Assembly: GCA_963700745.1 (NCBI GenBank)
Contig: CAVOYT010000001.1
Location: 372,001-436,000 of the forward strand
Source: UBA10649 sp963700745
GTDB lineage: Bacteria; Actinomycetota; Actinomycetes; S36-B12
Length of the DNA stretch: 64,000 nucleotides
Direction: 5' to 3'
Shown: piece after piece, positions 1 to 10,303 of the stretch
Position numbering within the stretch: position 1 is the first letter of the stretch
Layout: each line of letters opens with the position of its first letter
Made by a program: the position numbers and the translations under genes
The notes under the pieces: generated by a model
The model's input: only the letters and a program-made list of their open reading frames with translations
Told to the model about the DNA's origin: nothing
Database searches by the model: none

Positions 1-613
1 CCTGGACGTCATCTCGGTCGACGCCGGCACTGTCGACCCCACCGCCGACGAGATCGCGCGCGTCGAGTCCGCGCCCATCGCCGACATCGTCGAGCGGATG
101 CTGACCGAGTCCGAGAACAACTACGCCGAGGCGCTGGCGCATCTGGTCGGAGGCACCCTTCTGGGCAAGCCGACGTTCGCGGGCGGCGCTGAGGCGACCA
201 CCCAGGCCCTCGCGACGGCTGGGATCGACACCACCGGACTCGACCTGGCCGACGGCAGCGGCCTGTCTCGACGGAACGAGATCCCGGCGCGGGTCCTTGC
301 CGAGGTGCTGACCGACGTGGCCCGCGGGACCAACCCCGTGCTGGCACCGATCGCCCCGGGTCTTGCCGTCGCCGGCCTCACCGGCACGCTCGCAGATCGC
401 TTCGGCACCGAGGCCACCCGACCCGGACGCGGATTCGTGCACGCGAAGACCGGCACCCTCACGGGGGTGGTGGCCCTCGCGGGGATCGTGCAGGATGCCG
501 ATGGAAGGGTCCTCGTCTTCGCGATGATCGCCAACAAGGTCACCTCGCTGGCGAAGGCGAGGGACACGATGGACGTCATCGCCAGTCGACTGGCGACCTG
601 TGGGTGCACGTGA
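1..613 (+). CDS. dacB: D-alanyl-D-alanine carboxypeptidase, PBP4 family (3' part)
   Basis: C-terminal part of a DacB/PBP4 (peptidase S13) enzyme, which trims peptidoglycan stem peptides outside the membrane. The frame is open from base 2, so the N-terminus with the catalytic SxxK lies outside the window. SENNYAE near base 110 is the SxN motif and HAKTGTL near base 440 is the KTG motif, in the family order. It sits ahead of the DUF2342-tilS-hpt-ftsH block, as is common in actinobacteria, but here manA intervenes. The family call is firm; carboxypeptidase versus endopeptidase activity cannot be told. Confidence 0.88.
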   Translation, partial: LDVISVDAGTVDPTADEIARVESAPIADIVERMLTESENNYAEALAHLVGGTLLGKPTFAGGAEATTQALATAGIDTTGLDLADGSGLSRRNEIPARVLAEVLTDVARGTNPVLAPIAPGLAVAGLTGTLADRFGTEATRPGRGFVHAKTGTLTGVVALAGIVQDADGRVLVFAMIANKVTSLAKARDTMDVIASRLATCGCT

Positions 614-632
614 TCGCTACTCGACGGATGGG

Positions 633-1682
633 ATGAGCGCCATGATGCCGACGCTGCTGCCGGTGAACCAGTTCGACCACTTCTATCGCGGCGGTGACCG
701 AATCGGAGCGTTGCGACACGGTCCCGGTGGCCCCCAGCGCCCCGAGGAGTGGATCGGCTCGACGACGGCTCGGTTCGGGCAGGCACCCCAGGGCTTCAGC
801 CAGCTGACGGACGGCCGCCTGCTCGTCGAGGCGGTCGAGGCCGACCCGACGGCGTGGCTCGGTCCCGACCACGTGGCGCGGTACGGCGTCGACACCGAGG
901 TGCTGATCAAGCTGCTGGACCTCGACCAGCGGCTGCCCGTGCACCTTCACCCCAACCGCGCGTTCTCACGCACCCACCTCGGGCTCGCCCACGGGAAGAC
1001 CGAGGCCTGGTACGTGCTGGACGCCCCCGAGGGGGCGCAGGTCGGGGTTGGCTTCAAGGACGCCATGTCCGTCGAGCAGGTGGCGACGTGGGTGGCCGGC
1101 CGCGACAGCGAGGCGCTCATGTCGGCCCTGCGCACCCGCGTCGTGCGACCCGGTGACGCGATGCTGGTGCCGGCCGGGCTTCCGCACACGGTAGCGGCCG
1201 GCGTCTTCGTGCTGGAACTCCAGGAACCGACCGATCTCTCGATCCTGCTCGAGTGGCAGGGGTTCGCCGTCGACGGAATGAAGGACGGCCACCTCGACCT
1301 CGGCTTCGACACCGCCCTGCAGGCGGTGGACCTGGCGGCGGTGTCGGACTCCGACCTCGACCGGCTGGTCCTTCCTCGTGAGTCCATCGAGCGGGCGGGC
1401 CTGGTGTCGGCAATGCCGCCGCAGGCGGATGCCTATTTCCGCGCCCACCGCTTCGACTCCTCGGACGGGCCGGTGAGCGTGGATCCCGGATTCGCCATCG
1501 TGCTCGTGCTCGAGGGTGATGGGGTGCTGTCCAGCCCGGTCGGCTCCCTCGGGGTCACCCGTGGCGACGTCGTCCTCGTGCCCTATGCCTCCGGCGAGTA
1601 CACCCTGCACTCCGACGGACACCCCCTGGTTGGCGTGGTGTGCCGCCCGCCCGCTCCGGACGCACCGGCAGACGCCCGCTGA
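633..1682 (+). CDS. manA: mannose-6-phosphate isomerase, class I (type I PMI)
   Basis: Interconverts fructose-6-phosphate and mannose-6-phosphate in the cytoplasm, feeding GDP-mannose and mannosylated envelope components. The 349-residue protein has the type I PMI metal motifs: VHLHPN near residue 103, GKTEAWYV near 120 and PAGLPHTV near 185, all in the cupin fold. I chose ATG 633 because it clears the dacB stop (611-613) and gives the family N-terminus (LLPVNQFDHFYRGG, close to the usual Q-x-Y-x-WG). An in-frame GTG at 600 would overlap dacB. The last base of its stop is the first base of the next ATG (TGATG), suggesting coupled translation. Confidence 0.88.
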   Translation: MSAMMPTLLPVNQFDHFYRGGDRIGALRHGPGGPQRPEEWIGSTTARFGQAPQGFSQLTDGRLLVEAVEADPTAWLGPDHVARYGVDTEVLIKLLDLDQRLPVHLHPNRAFSRTHLGLAHGKTEAWYVLDAPEGAQVGVGFKDAMSVEQVATWVAGRDSEALMSALRTRVVRPGDAMLVPAGLPHTVAAGVFVLELQEPTDLSILLEWQGFAVDGMKDGHLDLGFDTALQAVDLAAVSDSDLDRLVLPRESIERAGLVSAMPPQADAYFRAHRFDSSDGPVSVDPGFAIVLVLEGDGVLSSPVGSLGVTRGDVVLVPYASGEYTLHSDGHPLVGVVCRPPAPDAPADAR

Positions 1683-2746
1683 TGGCGGACAGCCCTCGTC
1701 AGGAACCGATCGACTGGGACCTCGCCATTGCGACCGCGCGCCGGCTCGCGCCCAAGGGCCCGGACCTGCCACCGGCCGAGGCCCGCGGTGCGGTCGCCAT
1801 GCTGCGCGACCTGGCCGCCGAGGCGGTCGGCCCCGTGCGCGAGGTGACCGGCCTGGTGGCACCGGACACTTCGCCTGCGGTTGTGGTGGACCGGACCGGA
1901 TGGATCACGTCCAACGTGAACGGGATGCGCGTGATCCTGACGATGTGGGACGAGTTCGCCGAGAAGTCCGACGCCGCCCCCGCGGTTGTGCGCAGCCTGG
2001 GGTCCCGCGGGACGGCGCTCCAGCTCGGTGCCGTGCTCGGGTGGATGTCCGGCAAGGTGCTGGGCCAGTTCGAGACGTTCACCGACCTCGGTGACCCGCG
2101 ACGGCTCCTCCTCGTCGCTCCAACGATCGTCACGGTCGAGCAGCAGCTCGAGGTGCCCTCGCGTGACTTCCGATTCTGGGTCTGCCTGCACGAGGAGACC
2201 CACCGCGTTCAGTTCGGCGCTGTCCCGTGGCTGGCCGACCACCTGGCTGACCGGCTCTCCGCACTTCTGGATGCGTCCGATCTCGGGGCGAGGGAGACGC
2301 TGCAGAAGCTGGTCGCCTTCACCTACGCCCTGATCCGCTCGCTGCGATCGGACAGCGAGGTGAGTGTCGTCGAGGCGATCCAGACGCCGGAGCAGAAGGT
2401 GATCTTCGACGAGCTCACCGCGTTGATGTCACTGCTCGAGGGGCATGCGGACGTCGTCATGGATGACGTGGGGCCGGCAGTGATCCCCTCCGTCGCCCTC
2501 ATCCGCGAGCGGTTCACCACGCGTCGCCAGCAGCCCGGGACTCTCGACACGATCGCTCGCAAGGCGCTCGGCATGGACGCCAAGCTGCGCCAGTACAGCG
2601 ATGGCGCACAGTTCGTGCGACACGTGGTCGACCGAGTCGGCATGGACGGCTTCAACCGGGTCTGGACGTCGTCGGAGCACCTGCCCACGCGTCAGGAGAT
2701 CCATGAGCCGGATGCGTGGCTGGACCGGGTGATGGATCCCCGGTGA
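1682..2746 (+). CDS. zinc-dependent metalloprotease family, DUF2342
   Basis: A 354-residue protein of the DUF2342 family, which databases describe as a zinc-dependent metalloprotease or as associated with coenzyme F420 biosynthesis; no function is established. The HExxH metal motif is present as HEETH, near residue 170 in FWVCLHEETHRVQF. There is no signal peptide, so it is probably cytoplasmic. ATG 1682 overlaps the manA stop, and its own stop overlaps the tilS GTG, so manA-DUF2342-tilS read as one coupled unit. Adjacency to tilS is conserved in actinobacteria. I see no F420 genes here that would support the older label. Confidence 0.82.
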   Translation: MADSPRQEPIDWDLAIATARRLAPKGPDLPPAEARGAVAMLRDLAAEAVGPVREVTGLVAPDTSPAVVVDRTGWITSNVNGMRVILTMWDEFAEKSDAAPAVVRSLGSRGTALQLGAVLGWMSGKVLGQFETFTDLGDPRRLLLVAPTIVTVEQQLEVPSRDFRFWVCLHEETHRVQFGAVPWLADHLADRLSALLDASDLGARETLQKLVAFTYALIRSLRSDSEVSVVEAIQTPEQKVIFDELTALMSLLEGHADVVMDDVGPAVIPSVALIRERFTTRRQQPGTLDTIARKALGMDAKLRQYSDGAQFVRHVVDRVGMDGFNRVWTSSEHLPTRQEIHEPDAWLDRVMDPR

Positions 2747-3738
2747 GCCGGCGCGAGGCCTCGGCGGAGCTGATGGCGGTGCGTGGCGCCGTCGCCAGGT
2801 CGATTGCCGACCTGACGGATGGTGCGGCCATCCTCGTGGCGTGCTCGGGGGGCCCGGACTCCTTAGCGCTAGCCGGAGCGGCGGCCTGGGCCGCCGAACG
2901 TCGCGGGCTCACGGCCGGGGCTGTCGTTGTCGACCATGGCCTGCAACCGGGATCGGACGGGGTGGCCCAGGAGGCGGCTGCCGCCTGCGCTGACCTCGGT
3001 CTCGAGGCCCGGGTGGTCACGGTTCAGGTCGGAACGGATGGTGGGCCCGAGGCGGCGGCCCGAACGGCCCGCTACCAGGCGCTGGAGCAGGAGGCCCTTC
3101 ACGTCGGGGCGAGTGCCGTCCTGCTCGGTCACACCCGCGAGGACCAGGCCGAGACGGTTCTCCTCCGGCTCGCGCGCGGCTCGGGTGCCCGCTCGCTGTC
3201 CGCGATGGCCGGCCGCTCCGGGTTGTGGCGGCGTCCACTTCTTGCACTCCCACGGGCCGACGTCCATGCGGCGGCTGTCGAGCTGCTGGATCCGGTCGGG
3301 CGTACGGCCTGGTCCGACCCCCACAACAGCGATCGCGGATATGCCCGCGTCCGTGTCCGTGAGCTGCTCGCGGGGCTGGTGGCCGACCTCGGTCCCGGCG
3401 TCGTCCTGGGGCTGTCCCGTTCCGCGGACCAGTTGCGCGCCGACGCGGACGCGCTCGACGCGATTGCCGAGGTGGCCTTCCACGACGTGATGTCGAGCGA
3501 GGGCGGGGGATGGCGAGGCGACTGCGTTCGCCTGGGTGAGTTCGCGACAGCGGTCCGGATGCGGGTGATCCGTCGCGCTGCACTCGACTGCGGGTGTCCG
3601 GCGGATGGCCTCGACTATGAGCATGTCCGCAGGATCGACGAACTCGTGACCGACTGGCACGGGCAGGGAGAGATCCGATTGCCGGGCGGTGCCCGTGCCG
3701 AGCGCGTGTGTGGCAGGCTGTGCCTGCATCCCAGCTGA
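2743..3738 (+). CDS. tilS: tRNA(Ile)-lysidine synthetase
   Basis: Attaches lysine to C34 of tRNA-Ile(CAU) so that it decodes AUA. The PP-loop motif SGGPDS lies near residue 35, followed by VVVDHGLQPGS and the family motif LLGHTREDQAETVLLRLARGSG. At 331 residues it has the short actinobacterial form with a reduced C-terminal domain. I chose GTG 2743, which overlaps the upstream stop (GTGA); an in-frame ATG at 2716 would overlap by 31 bases without adding conserved sequence. hpt follows after 24 bases, the usual tilS-hpt-ftsH order, although ftsH is displaced here by the sulfur genes. Confidence 0.93.
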   Translation: MSRREASAELMAVRGAVARSIADLTDGAAILVACSGGPDSLALAGAAAWAAERRGLTAGAVVVDHGLQPGSDGVAQEAAAACADLGLEARVVTVQVGTDGGPEAAARTARYQALEQEALHVGASAVLLGHTREDQAETVLLRLARGSGARSLSAMAGRSGLWRRPLLALPRADVHAAAVELLDPVGRTAWSDPHNSDRGYARVRVRELLAGLVADLGPGVVLGLSRSADQLRADADALDAIAEVAFHDVMSSEGGGWRGDCVRLGEFATAVRMRVIRRAALDCGCPADGLDYEHVRRIDELVTDWHGQGEIRLPGGARAERVCGRLCLHPS

Positions 3739-3762
3739 CGTGCCCTGAGACGGGAGTACCGA

Positions 3763-4317
3763 GTGGAGCCTGAGGACATCGCGTCTGAGCTGGAGCACGT
3801 GCTCCTGACCGAGGAGCAGATCCGCGAGCGAATGCTGGAGCTGGCTGCCCAGATCGACGCCGACTACGAGGGCAAGGACCTGCTTCTCGTCGGGGTCCTC
3901 AAGGGCGCGGTGATGGTGATGGCGGATCTCGCCCGCTCGCTGCACCGTTCTGCGGACATGGACTGGATGGCCGTGTCCTCGTACGGATCGGGCACGACCT
4001 CCAGCGGTGTCGTCCGCATCCTGAAGGATCTCGATGCAGATCTCAACGGTCGCAACGTCCTGGTGGTCGAGGACATCCTGGACTCTGGTCTCACGCTCTC
4101 CTGGCTGCTGAGGAACCTGAGCTCGCGGGGGCCGGCCTCGGTCGAGGTCTTCACGCTGCTGCGTAAGCCGGACGCGATGAAGGTCAATGTCGCTCCGCGA
4201 TACATCGGCTTCGACATCCCGAACGAGTTCGTCGTCGGCTACGGCCTGGACTACGCGGAGCAGTACCGGAACCTGCGATGCGTGGGGACGCTGTCCCCCC
4301 ACGTGTACGGCGGCTGA
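3763..4317 (+). CDS. hpt: hypoxanthine phosphoribosyltransferase
   Basis: Purine salvage enzyme making IMP and GMP from hypoxanthine or guanine and PRPP. The PRPP-binding motif is VLVVEDILDSGLTL near residue 100, and the flexible-loop SYGSGTTSSG lies before it near residue 75. At 184 residues it has family length. The start is GTG 3763, 24 bases after tilS. The next gene begins 60 bases downstream behind its own operator and promoter, so the hpt operon probably ends here rather than continuing into ftsH as in many relatives. Confidence 0.94.
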   Translation: MEPEDIASELEHVLLTEEQIRERMLELAAQIDADYEGKDLLLVGVLKGAVMVMADLARSLHRSADMDWMAVSSYGSGTTSSGVVRILKDLDADLNGRNVLVVEDILDSGLTLSWLLRNLSSRGPASVEVFTLLRKPDAMKVNVAPRYIGFDIPNEFVVGYGLDYAEQYRNLRCVGTLSPHVYGG

Positions 4318-4350
4318 GGGCGGCCGCAGCCTGCGGAACTTGCGGGAAGG

Positions 4351-4376
4351 ATACCCCGGGGGGTATATTTCCGGGC
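4351..4376 (+). promoter_or_regulatory. CsoR/CstR-type operator overlapping a leaderless -10 element
   Basis: Bases 4351-4366 are a perfect inverted repeat, ATACCCC-GG-GGGGTAT. This matches the operator class of the CsoR/RcnR/CstR repressors, and CstR sites of this form control rhodanese/CstB operons in Firmicutes. The right arm overlaps TATATT (4364-4369), a good -10 element that ends 7 bases before ATG 4377, so the transcript would begin at or next to the start codon. Binding here would block RNA polymerase. No CstR-like regulator gene lies in the window, so the regulator's identity is inferred. Confidence 0.72.
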
Positions 4377-4688
4377 ATGGTAACCACTGCCCCCATCACT
4401 GACCTGGCCGCTGCCACGCACCGTGGCGAACGCATCGTCGACGTCCGCGAGCGCCACGAGTTCGTGTCCGGGCACATCCCCCACTCGGACTGGATCCCCT
4501 TGAGCCTGGTGCCCTTGCGGGTGGATGAGCTCAAGGGATCGACCCCGGTCTGGCTGGTCTGCGAGACTGGAAACCGCAGCTACCAGGCGGCGTCGTACCT
4601 TGACCGCCACGGCATCCGCGCCATCAGCGTCGACGGCGGGACCACCGCCTGGCGCTCCGCCGGCCTACCCGTCACGACAGGAGCCTGA
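4377..4688 (+). CDS. single-domain rhodanese sulfurtransferase
   Basis: A 103-residue cytoplasmic rhodanese that would carry sulfane sulfur as a cysteine persulfide. The fold markers are present: DVRERHEFVSGHIPHS near residues 22-37, and the active loop VCETGNRS near residues 62-69 with its cysteine. ATG 4377 is preceded by the operator and -10 with no room for a Shine-Dalgarno site, so a leaderless mRNA is likely. It is followed after two bases by a CstB-like gene; the pair forms a sulfide/persulfide detoxification operon of the kind controlled by CstR elsewhere. Confidence 0.88.
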   Translation: MVTTAPITDLAAATHRGERIVDVRERHEFVSGHIPHSDWIPLSLVPLRVDELKGSTPVWLVCETGNRSYQAASYLDRHGIRAISVDGGTTAWRSAGLPVTTGA

Positions 4689-4690
4689 GC

Positions 4691-6187
4691 ATGACCTACA
4701 CCAGCGCCCCCCACGTCCTCGTCCTGGAAACGCCCGGGCTCGGCGATCGCAGCTACGTCGTCCACGATGGCGAGCACGCCCTGGTCGTTGATCCCCCTCG
4801 CGACTTCGACCGCATCGAGCACCTCGTCGCGGAGCACGGCCTCACGGTGACTCACGTCGCGGAGACGCACATCCACAACGACTACGTGACGGGCGGCTTC
4901 GAGATGGCCCGCCGGCACGGCGCGGTCTACCTGGTGCCGGGCGACGTCGACCTCGCCTATCTCGGCCAGGAGAGCGTCATGGCTGTCCACGACGGCGACA
5001 CCATCACTGTCGGCAGTTTCGACGTGGCGGTGCTGCACACCCCCGGCCACACCCCGCATCACGTGTCCTTTGCCGTGAGCCGCGACGGTCACCCGGGCGC
5101 CGTATTCACCGGCGGGTCCCTGCTCTACGGGACCGTTGGTCGACCCGACCTCGTCGCCCCTGACCTGACGGTGAAGCAGGCACACGACCAGTGGCACTCG
5201 GCCCACAAGCTCGTGGACACGCTGCCGGACGAGACCGCCATCTACCCGACGCACGGCTTCGGATCGTTCTGCTCGTCGATCCAGACCGCCGGTGTCCAGA
5301 CCAATATCGGCGAGGAGAAGGGCATCAACCCGGCTCTCACCCAGGCCGAAGCCGACTTCGTCGACGTGCTGCTTGCCGGCCTCGACGTCTTCCCCGCCTA
5401 CTACGCCCACATGGGACCGGCCAACGCGGCCGGTCCCGCCGACGTCGACCTGAGCCTCCCCGCTCCGGCCGAGCCGGCCGAGCTGCGGCGGCGTATCGAT
5501 GCGGGCGAGTGGGTGGTGGACCTGCGGTCGCGAGAGCTCTTCGCGGCCGGCCACCTCGCCGGTGCCCTGAGCTTCGACCTCGACGGCGCCTTCATCAACT
5601 ACCTCGGCTGGATGATCCCGTGGGGAACTCCGGTCACCCTCCTCGGCGCGACGACCGAGCAGGTGGCGGCCGCTCAGCGTGAACTGGCTCGAATCGGTAT
5701 CGACCGCCCGGCCGCCCAGGCGGTCGGCGGCCCGGCATTCTGGCTGGAGGACGGCGAGCAGGCCGCGTCGATCCGCCGCGTGAATTTCGAGCAGATGCGA
5801 TCCGACGTGGCGGAGCAGTCAGACGCCGTCGTCGTCGACACCCGGCAGGTGCTGGAATGGGAGGCCGGTCACCTCGAGGGAGCCGTGTTCATGCCCTTCT
5901 ACGACGTGCTCGATCGCATGTCCGAACTGCCGCACGATGTGCCTCTCTACATCTATTGCGGCTCCGGCTATCGCTCGTCGGCCGTCGCGTCCCTGCTGCA
6001 TCAGCGGGGATGGGACAACGTCGTCCACGTCGATGACGACTTCGGCAACGCCGCCACCGCAGGCTTCCCCATCGTCGACCAGACCGCACCGGCTCGCGAG
6101 CCGGGCTGGACGTGGCTCGCCTCTCGCGCCTGTGTGCGCTCCGCCGGCGACGCTCAGGTGGGCAGGAGTCCGGCTCCCATCGCGTAG
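4691..6187 (+). CDS. CstB-like persulfide dioxygenase-rhodanese fusion
   Basis: A 498-residue fusion of an ETHE1-like metallo-beta-lactamase domain and two rhodanese domains, the architecture of CstB, which oxidises low-molecular-weight persulfides to thiosulfate. The metal motif is THIHNDYVTG near residue 60, with TPGHTPHH near 118 and a further histidine in YPTHGFGS. The middle rhodanese-like domain (about 255-345) has no cysteine at the expected loop (LLGATTEQ). The C-terminal one has an intact loop, YCGSGYRSS, near 422. An AGGAG lies 8 bases before ATG 4691. The last residues overlap the convergent regulator gene by 34 bases and lie past the rhodanese fold. Confidence 0.87.
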   Translation: MTYTSAPHVLVLETPGLGDRSYVVHDGEHALVVDPPRDFDRIEHLVAEHGLTVTHVAETHIHNDYVTGGFEMARRHGAVYLVPGDVDLAYLGQESVMAVHDGDTITVGSFDVAVLHTPGHTPHHVSFAVSRDGHPGAVFTGGSLLYGTVGRPDLVAPDLTVKQAHDQWHSAHKLVDTLPDETAIYPTHGFGSFCSSIQTAGVQTNIGEEKGINPALTQAEADFVDVLLAGLDVFPAYYAHMGPANAAGPADVDLSLPAPAEPAELRRRIDAGEWVVDLRSRELFAAGHLAGALSFDLDGAFINYLGWMIPWGTPVTLLGATTEQVAAAQRELARIGIDRPAAQAVGGPAFWLEDGEQAASIRRVNFEQMRSDVAEQSDAVVVDTRQVLEWEAGHLEGAVFMPFYDVLDRMSELPHDVPLYIYCGSGYRSSAVASLLHQRGWDNVVHVDDDFGNAATAGFPIVDQTAPAREPGWTWLASRACVRSAGDAQVGRSPAPIA

Positions 6188-7776
6188 GCGACGGCGGCTG
6201 CCCGAGACGGCTGGTCGAGCTTCGTCAGGATGTTCGACACGTGGCGGTGGACGGTGTGCTCACTGACCACCAACTCGGCGGCGATGTCGCGGTTGCTCAG
6301 GCCGCGGGACACGAGGCGGAGCACCTCCACCTCACGAGGAGTCAGCGGCCCGGGCACGTCCGCGTCCCCGATAGCTGCGAGCCGGGCAGCCTGGGCAACC
6401 CCGGCCGCCGCGGAGAGCTCGGCGAGCATCGGTGAGACGACTGCCAGCTGCTCGCGTCCAGCCGTGACATCGCCGGTGTCGAGCAACTCCTGCGCCAGTT
6501 CCAGCCGCGTCTCCGCCTCGTCGTAGCGCAGTCCGGCCAGGGCGAAGCGGTGCACGCCCTCACGCAGCAGCGCCACGCGCTCGGATCCCTCGCTCAGGGT
6601 GGCATCCGCCACCGCGGCCCACCCGAGGGGAGCGTCGGTGCCCATCGTCCCTGCCGTCCGGCGGAGCTCATCCGCAGCGGCCGCGGCCGCGGCCGCATCG
6701 CCCGCCGCGTGCGCGGCCTGGACGGCGGGCAGGAGGAAGTGTGCCCTGGTCAGCCGGTTGTCATCGGGCAGCATGCGCAGGAGCGCGCTCATGGCGGACC
6801 AGGCTCCCGCGGCATCGCCGGCTGACAGCCTGATCATCGCCCGTCCGGCGATGGCCGTCGGATGGAACTCAGCCTGCAGGAAGAGGGCGTCGGCCTCGTC
6901 GAAGCGACCCTGGCGACGGCGAAGCTCGCCCAGCTGGACGACCGCCTCCAGGCGGGTGATCCGTTGGGACCCGGATAGGCGCCCGAGCGTGTCCACCAGT
7001 TCCAGTTCAGCGGCGGCCCAGGTGCCCTGCGCCACCTGGACGGAGGCGTATTGGATGCGGCACACGTTGAAGAGCGGAACGAGGTCGCGCTCCTTGCACA
7101 CCACCTCGACCCGCCGGCACCAGTCCGCCGCCCTCGTCACGTCACGGGTCTCGTCACAGGCCGCGATCAGCCAGCAGCACACCTTCCCCATCCACATGAG
7201 GTCGCTGACCTCGCCCGTCGTCGCGGCGGCAACCGCTGCGTCGAGTCGCGGCATTCCGGTCTCGATGTCCCCGGCCTGAGTCAGCGCCAGGCCCTCGAGG
7301 GCGAGCGCCACGACGCCGAGCTCGGTCAGATCCAGCCGTTCGGCGATGGCGGACGCCCGCTTGGCGGCCGCAAGGGCACCCGCCGGATCGTGTCCGGCGC
7401 TGAGCGCGATCTCCGCGGTGCGGACAGCGCACCAGCCGTGCTCCACCGACTCGTCGAGGGGGGCAAGGAGGGCATTCGCCCGGCTCAGCCAGCCGAGTCC
7501 GACGGCGTGGCCCGACCCGAACAGCACGCTGTCGTAGCCGAGGGACGTGGCCGCCCGGGCAGCGCCGCGATCGTCTCCGAGCTCTCGGAAGCGGTGGAAG
7601 GCCCGCTCCCTGGCACCCAGGCAGGTCTCCGCATCGTCGAGCCACCAGGCCGCCTGCGCGGCGCCCTCGAGGGCGAGCGGATCCCCGGTCTCGTCGGCCA
7701 GCGACAGGAGGTCATCGCGGGCTCGCAGCCACGCGCCCGCGTCCAAGGCTTCCCACCCGGACTCCGAAGGTGTCAT
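6154..7776 (-). CDS. LuxR-family regulator with TPR-like region
   Basis: A 540-residue protein: a long alpha-helical, alanine-rich TPR-like region fills most of it, and a LuxR-type helix-turn-helix lies at the C-terminus (about 478-535, with PLTPREVEVLRLVSRGLSNR and SEHTVHRHVSNI). There is no receiver domain and no obvious N-terminal ATPase P-loop, so it is not a full-length LAL regulator. I chose ATG 7776 because the protein resembles the family from MTPSESGWEAL onward; the frame stays open upstream but that stretch is low-complexity. The target is unknown; the neighbouring sulfur operon and tautomerase are candidates. Confidence 0.8.
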   Translation of the reverse strand: MTPSESGWEALDAGAWLRARDDLLSLADETGDPLALEGAAQAAWWLDDAETCLGARERAFHRFRELGDDRGAARAATSLGYDSVLFGSGHAVGLGWLSRANALLAPLDESVEHGWCAVRTAEIALSAGHDPAGALAAAKRASAIAERLDLTELGVVALALEGLALTQAGDIETGMPRLDAAVAAATTGEVSDLMWMGKVCCWLIAACDETRDVTRAADWCRRVEVVCKERDLVPLFNVCRIQYASVQVAQGTWAAAELELVDTLGRLSGSQRITRLEAVVQLGELRRRQGRFDEADALFLQAEFHPTAIAGRAMIRLSAGDAAGAWSAMSALLRMLPDDNRLTRAHFLLPAVQAAHAAGDAAAAAAAADELRRTAGTMGTDAPLGWAAVADATLSEGSERVALLREGVHRFALAGLRYDEAETRLELAQELLDTGDVTAGREQLAVVSPMLAELSAAAGVAQAARLAAIGDADVPGPLTPREVEVLRLVSRGLSNRDIAAELVVSEHTVHRHVSNILTKLDQPSRAAAVAYAMGAGLLPT

Positions 7777-7861
7777 CGGGGCAAGTATGTGCCCAGGAGA
7801 AGGACGGGGGGCGACCTTCGGAAGTGAGCCGCCCCCGCCCGTCATCCTCAGGACCTGGCTG

Positions 7862-8086
7862 TCAGACCCCGACGCCGGCGGCCAGCGCCTTGACGTCCGC
7901 GGTCGACAGGGGGTTGCCGGCGATCGCCCAGTCGCCACTCTTGACCTCCTCGACCAGGCACCACGTGACCGGACGCATCCGCTCGCCCTCGATAGCGACC
8001 ATCGCGTCAGTGAGACTGCGGACGATCTCCTGCTTCTGCTCGTCGGTGAACACGTTCTCGATGACCTTGACCTGGATGAGCGGCAT
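7862..8086 (-). CDS. 4-oxalocrotonate tautomerase family protein
   Basis: A 74-residue protein beginning M-P-L-I-Q-V-K-V. In this superfamily the proline exposed after loss of the initiator Met is the catalytic base, and it is present. Length and the pattern VFTDEQKQEIVRSLTDAM fit small 4-OT-like tautomerases. The start is well set by a strong AGGAGG 6 bases before ATG 8086. The substrate cannot be predicted; no catechol meta-cleavage genes lie nearby. An upstream palindrome at 8108-8126 may control it. Confidence 0.87.
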   Translation of the reverse strand: MPLIQVKVIENVFTDEQKQEIVRSLTDAMVAIEGERMRPVTWCLVEEVKSGDWAIAGNPLSTADVKALAAGVGV

Positions 8087-8107
8087 GTGGTCCTCCTCGG
8101 ATCGTCG

Positions 8108-8126
8108 GGTTCCGAGTCTCGGAACC
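8108..8126. promoter_or_regulatory. 19-bp odd palindrome upstream of the tautomerase gene
   Basis: GGTTCCGAG-T-CTCGGAACC is a perfect 9-bp inverted repeat around one base, 22 bases upstream of the tautomerase start and in the divergent region before ftsH. There is no T-run, so it looks more like an operator than a terminator. The cognate regulator is unknown. Confidence 0.45.
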
Positions 8127-8308
8127 TCTCGTCTGGAGTCTCCGTGGAGCGGCGCGGCGTCATCATCGGCCAAACCGGTCATTCTCGGCAGGCGCGGACA
8201 TGGCCCGATCGGGCCACGCCGCGGGCGGGACTGGCGTTCCGCGGCGGGCGTAACGCCCCTGCGCTCCGCGCGGTCGTCGCCCGAATGGGGGCGTAGTACC
8301 GTGAGGCG

Positions 8309-10299
<1,991 letters not shown>

Positions 10300-10303
<4 letters not shown>

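Noticed and set aside
1682..2746. Coenzyme F420 biosynthesis role for the DUF2342 protein
   Set aside because: The name comes from phylogenetic association only; no F420 genes are present in the window.
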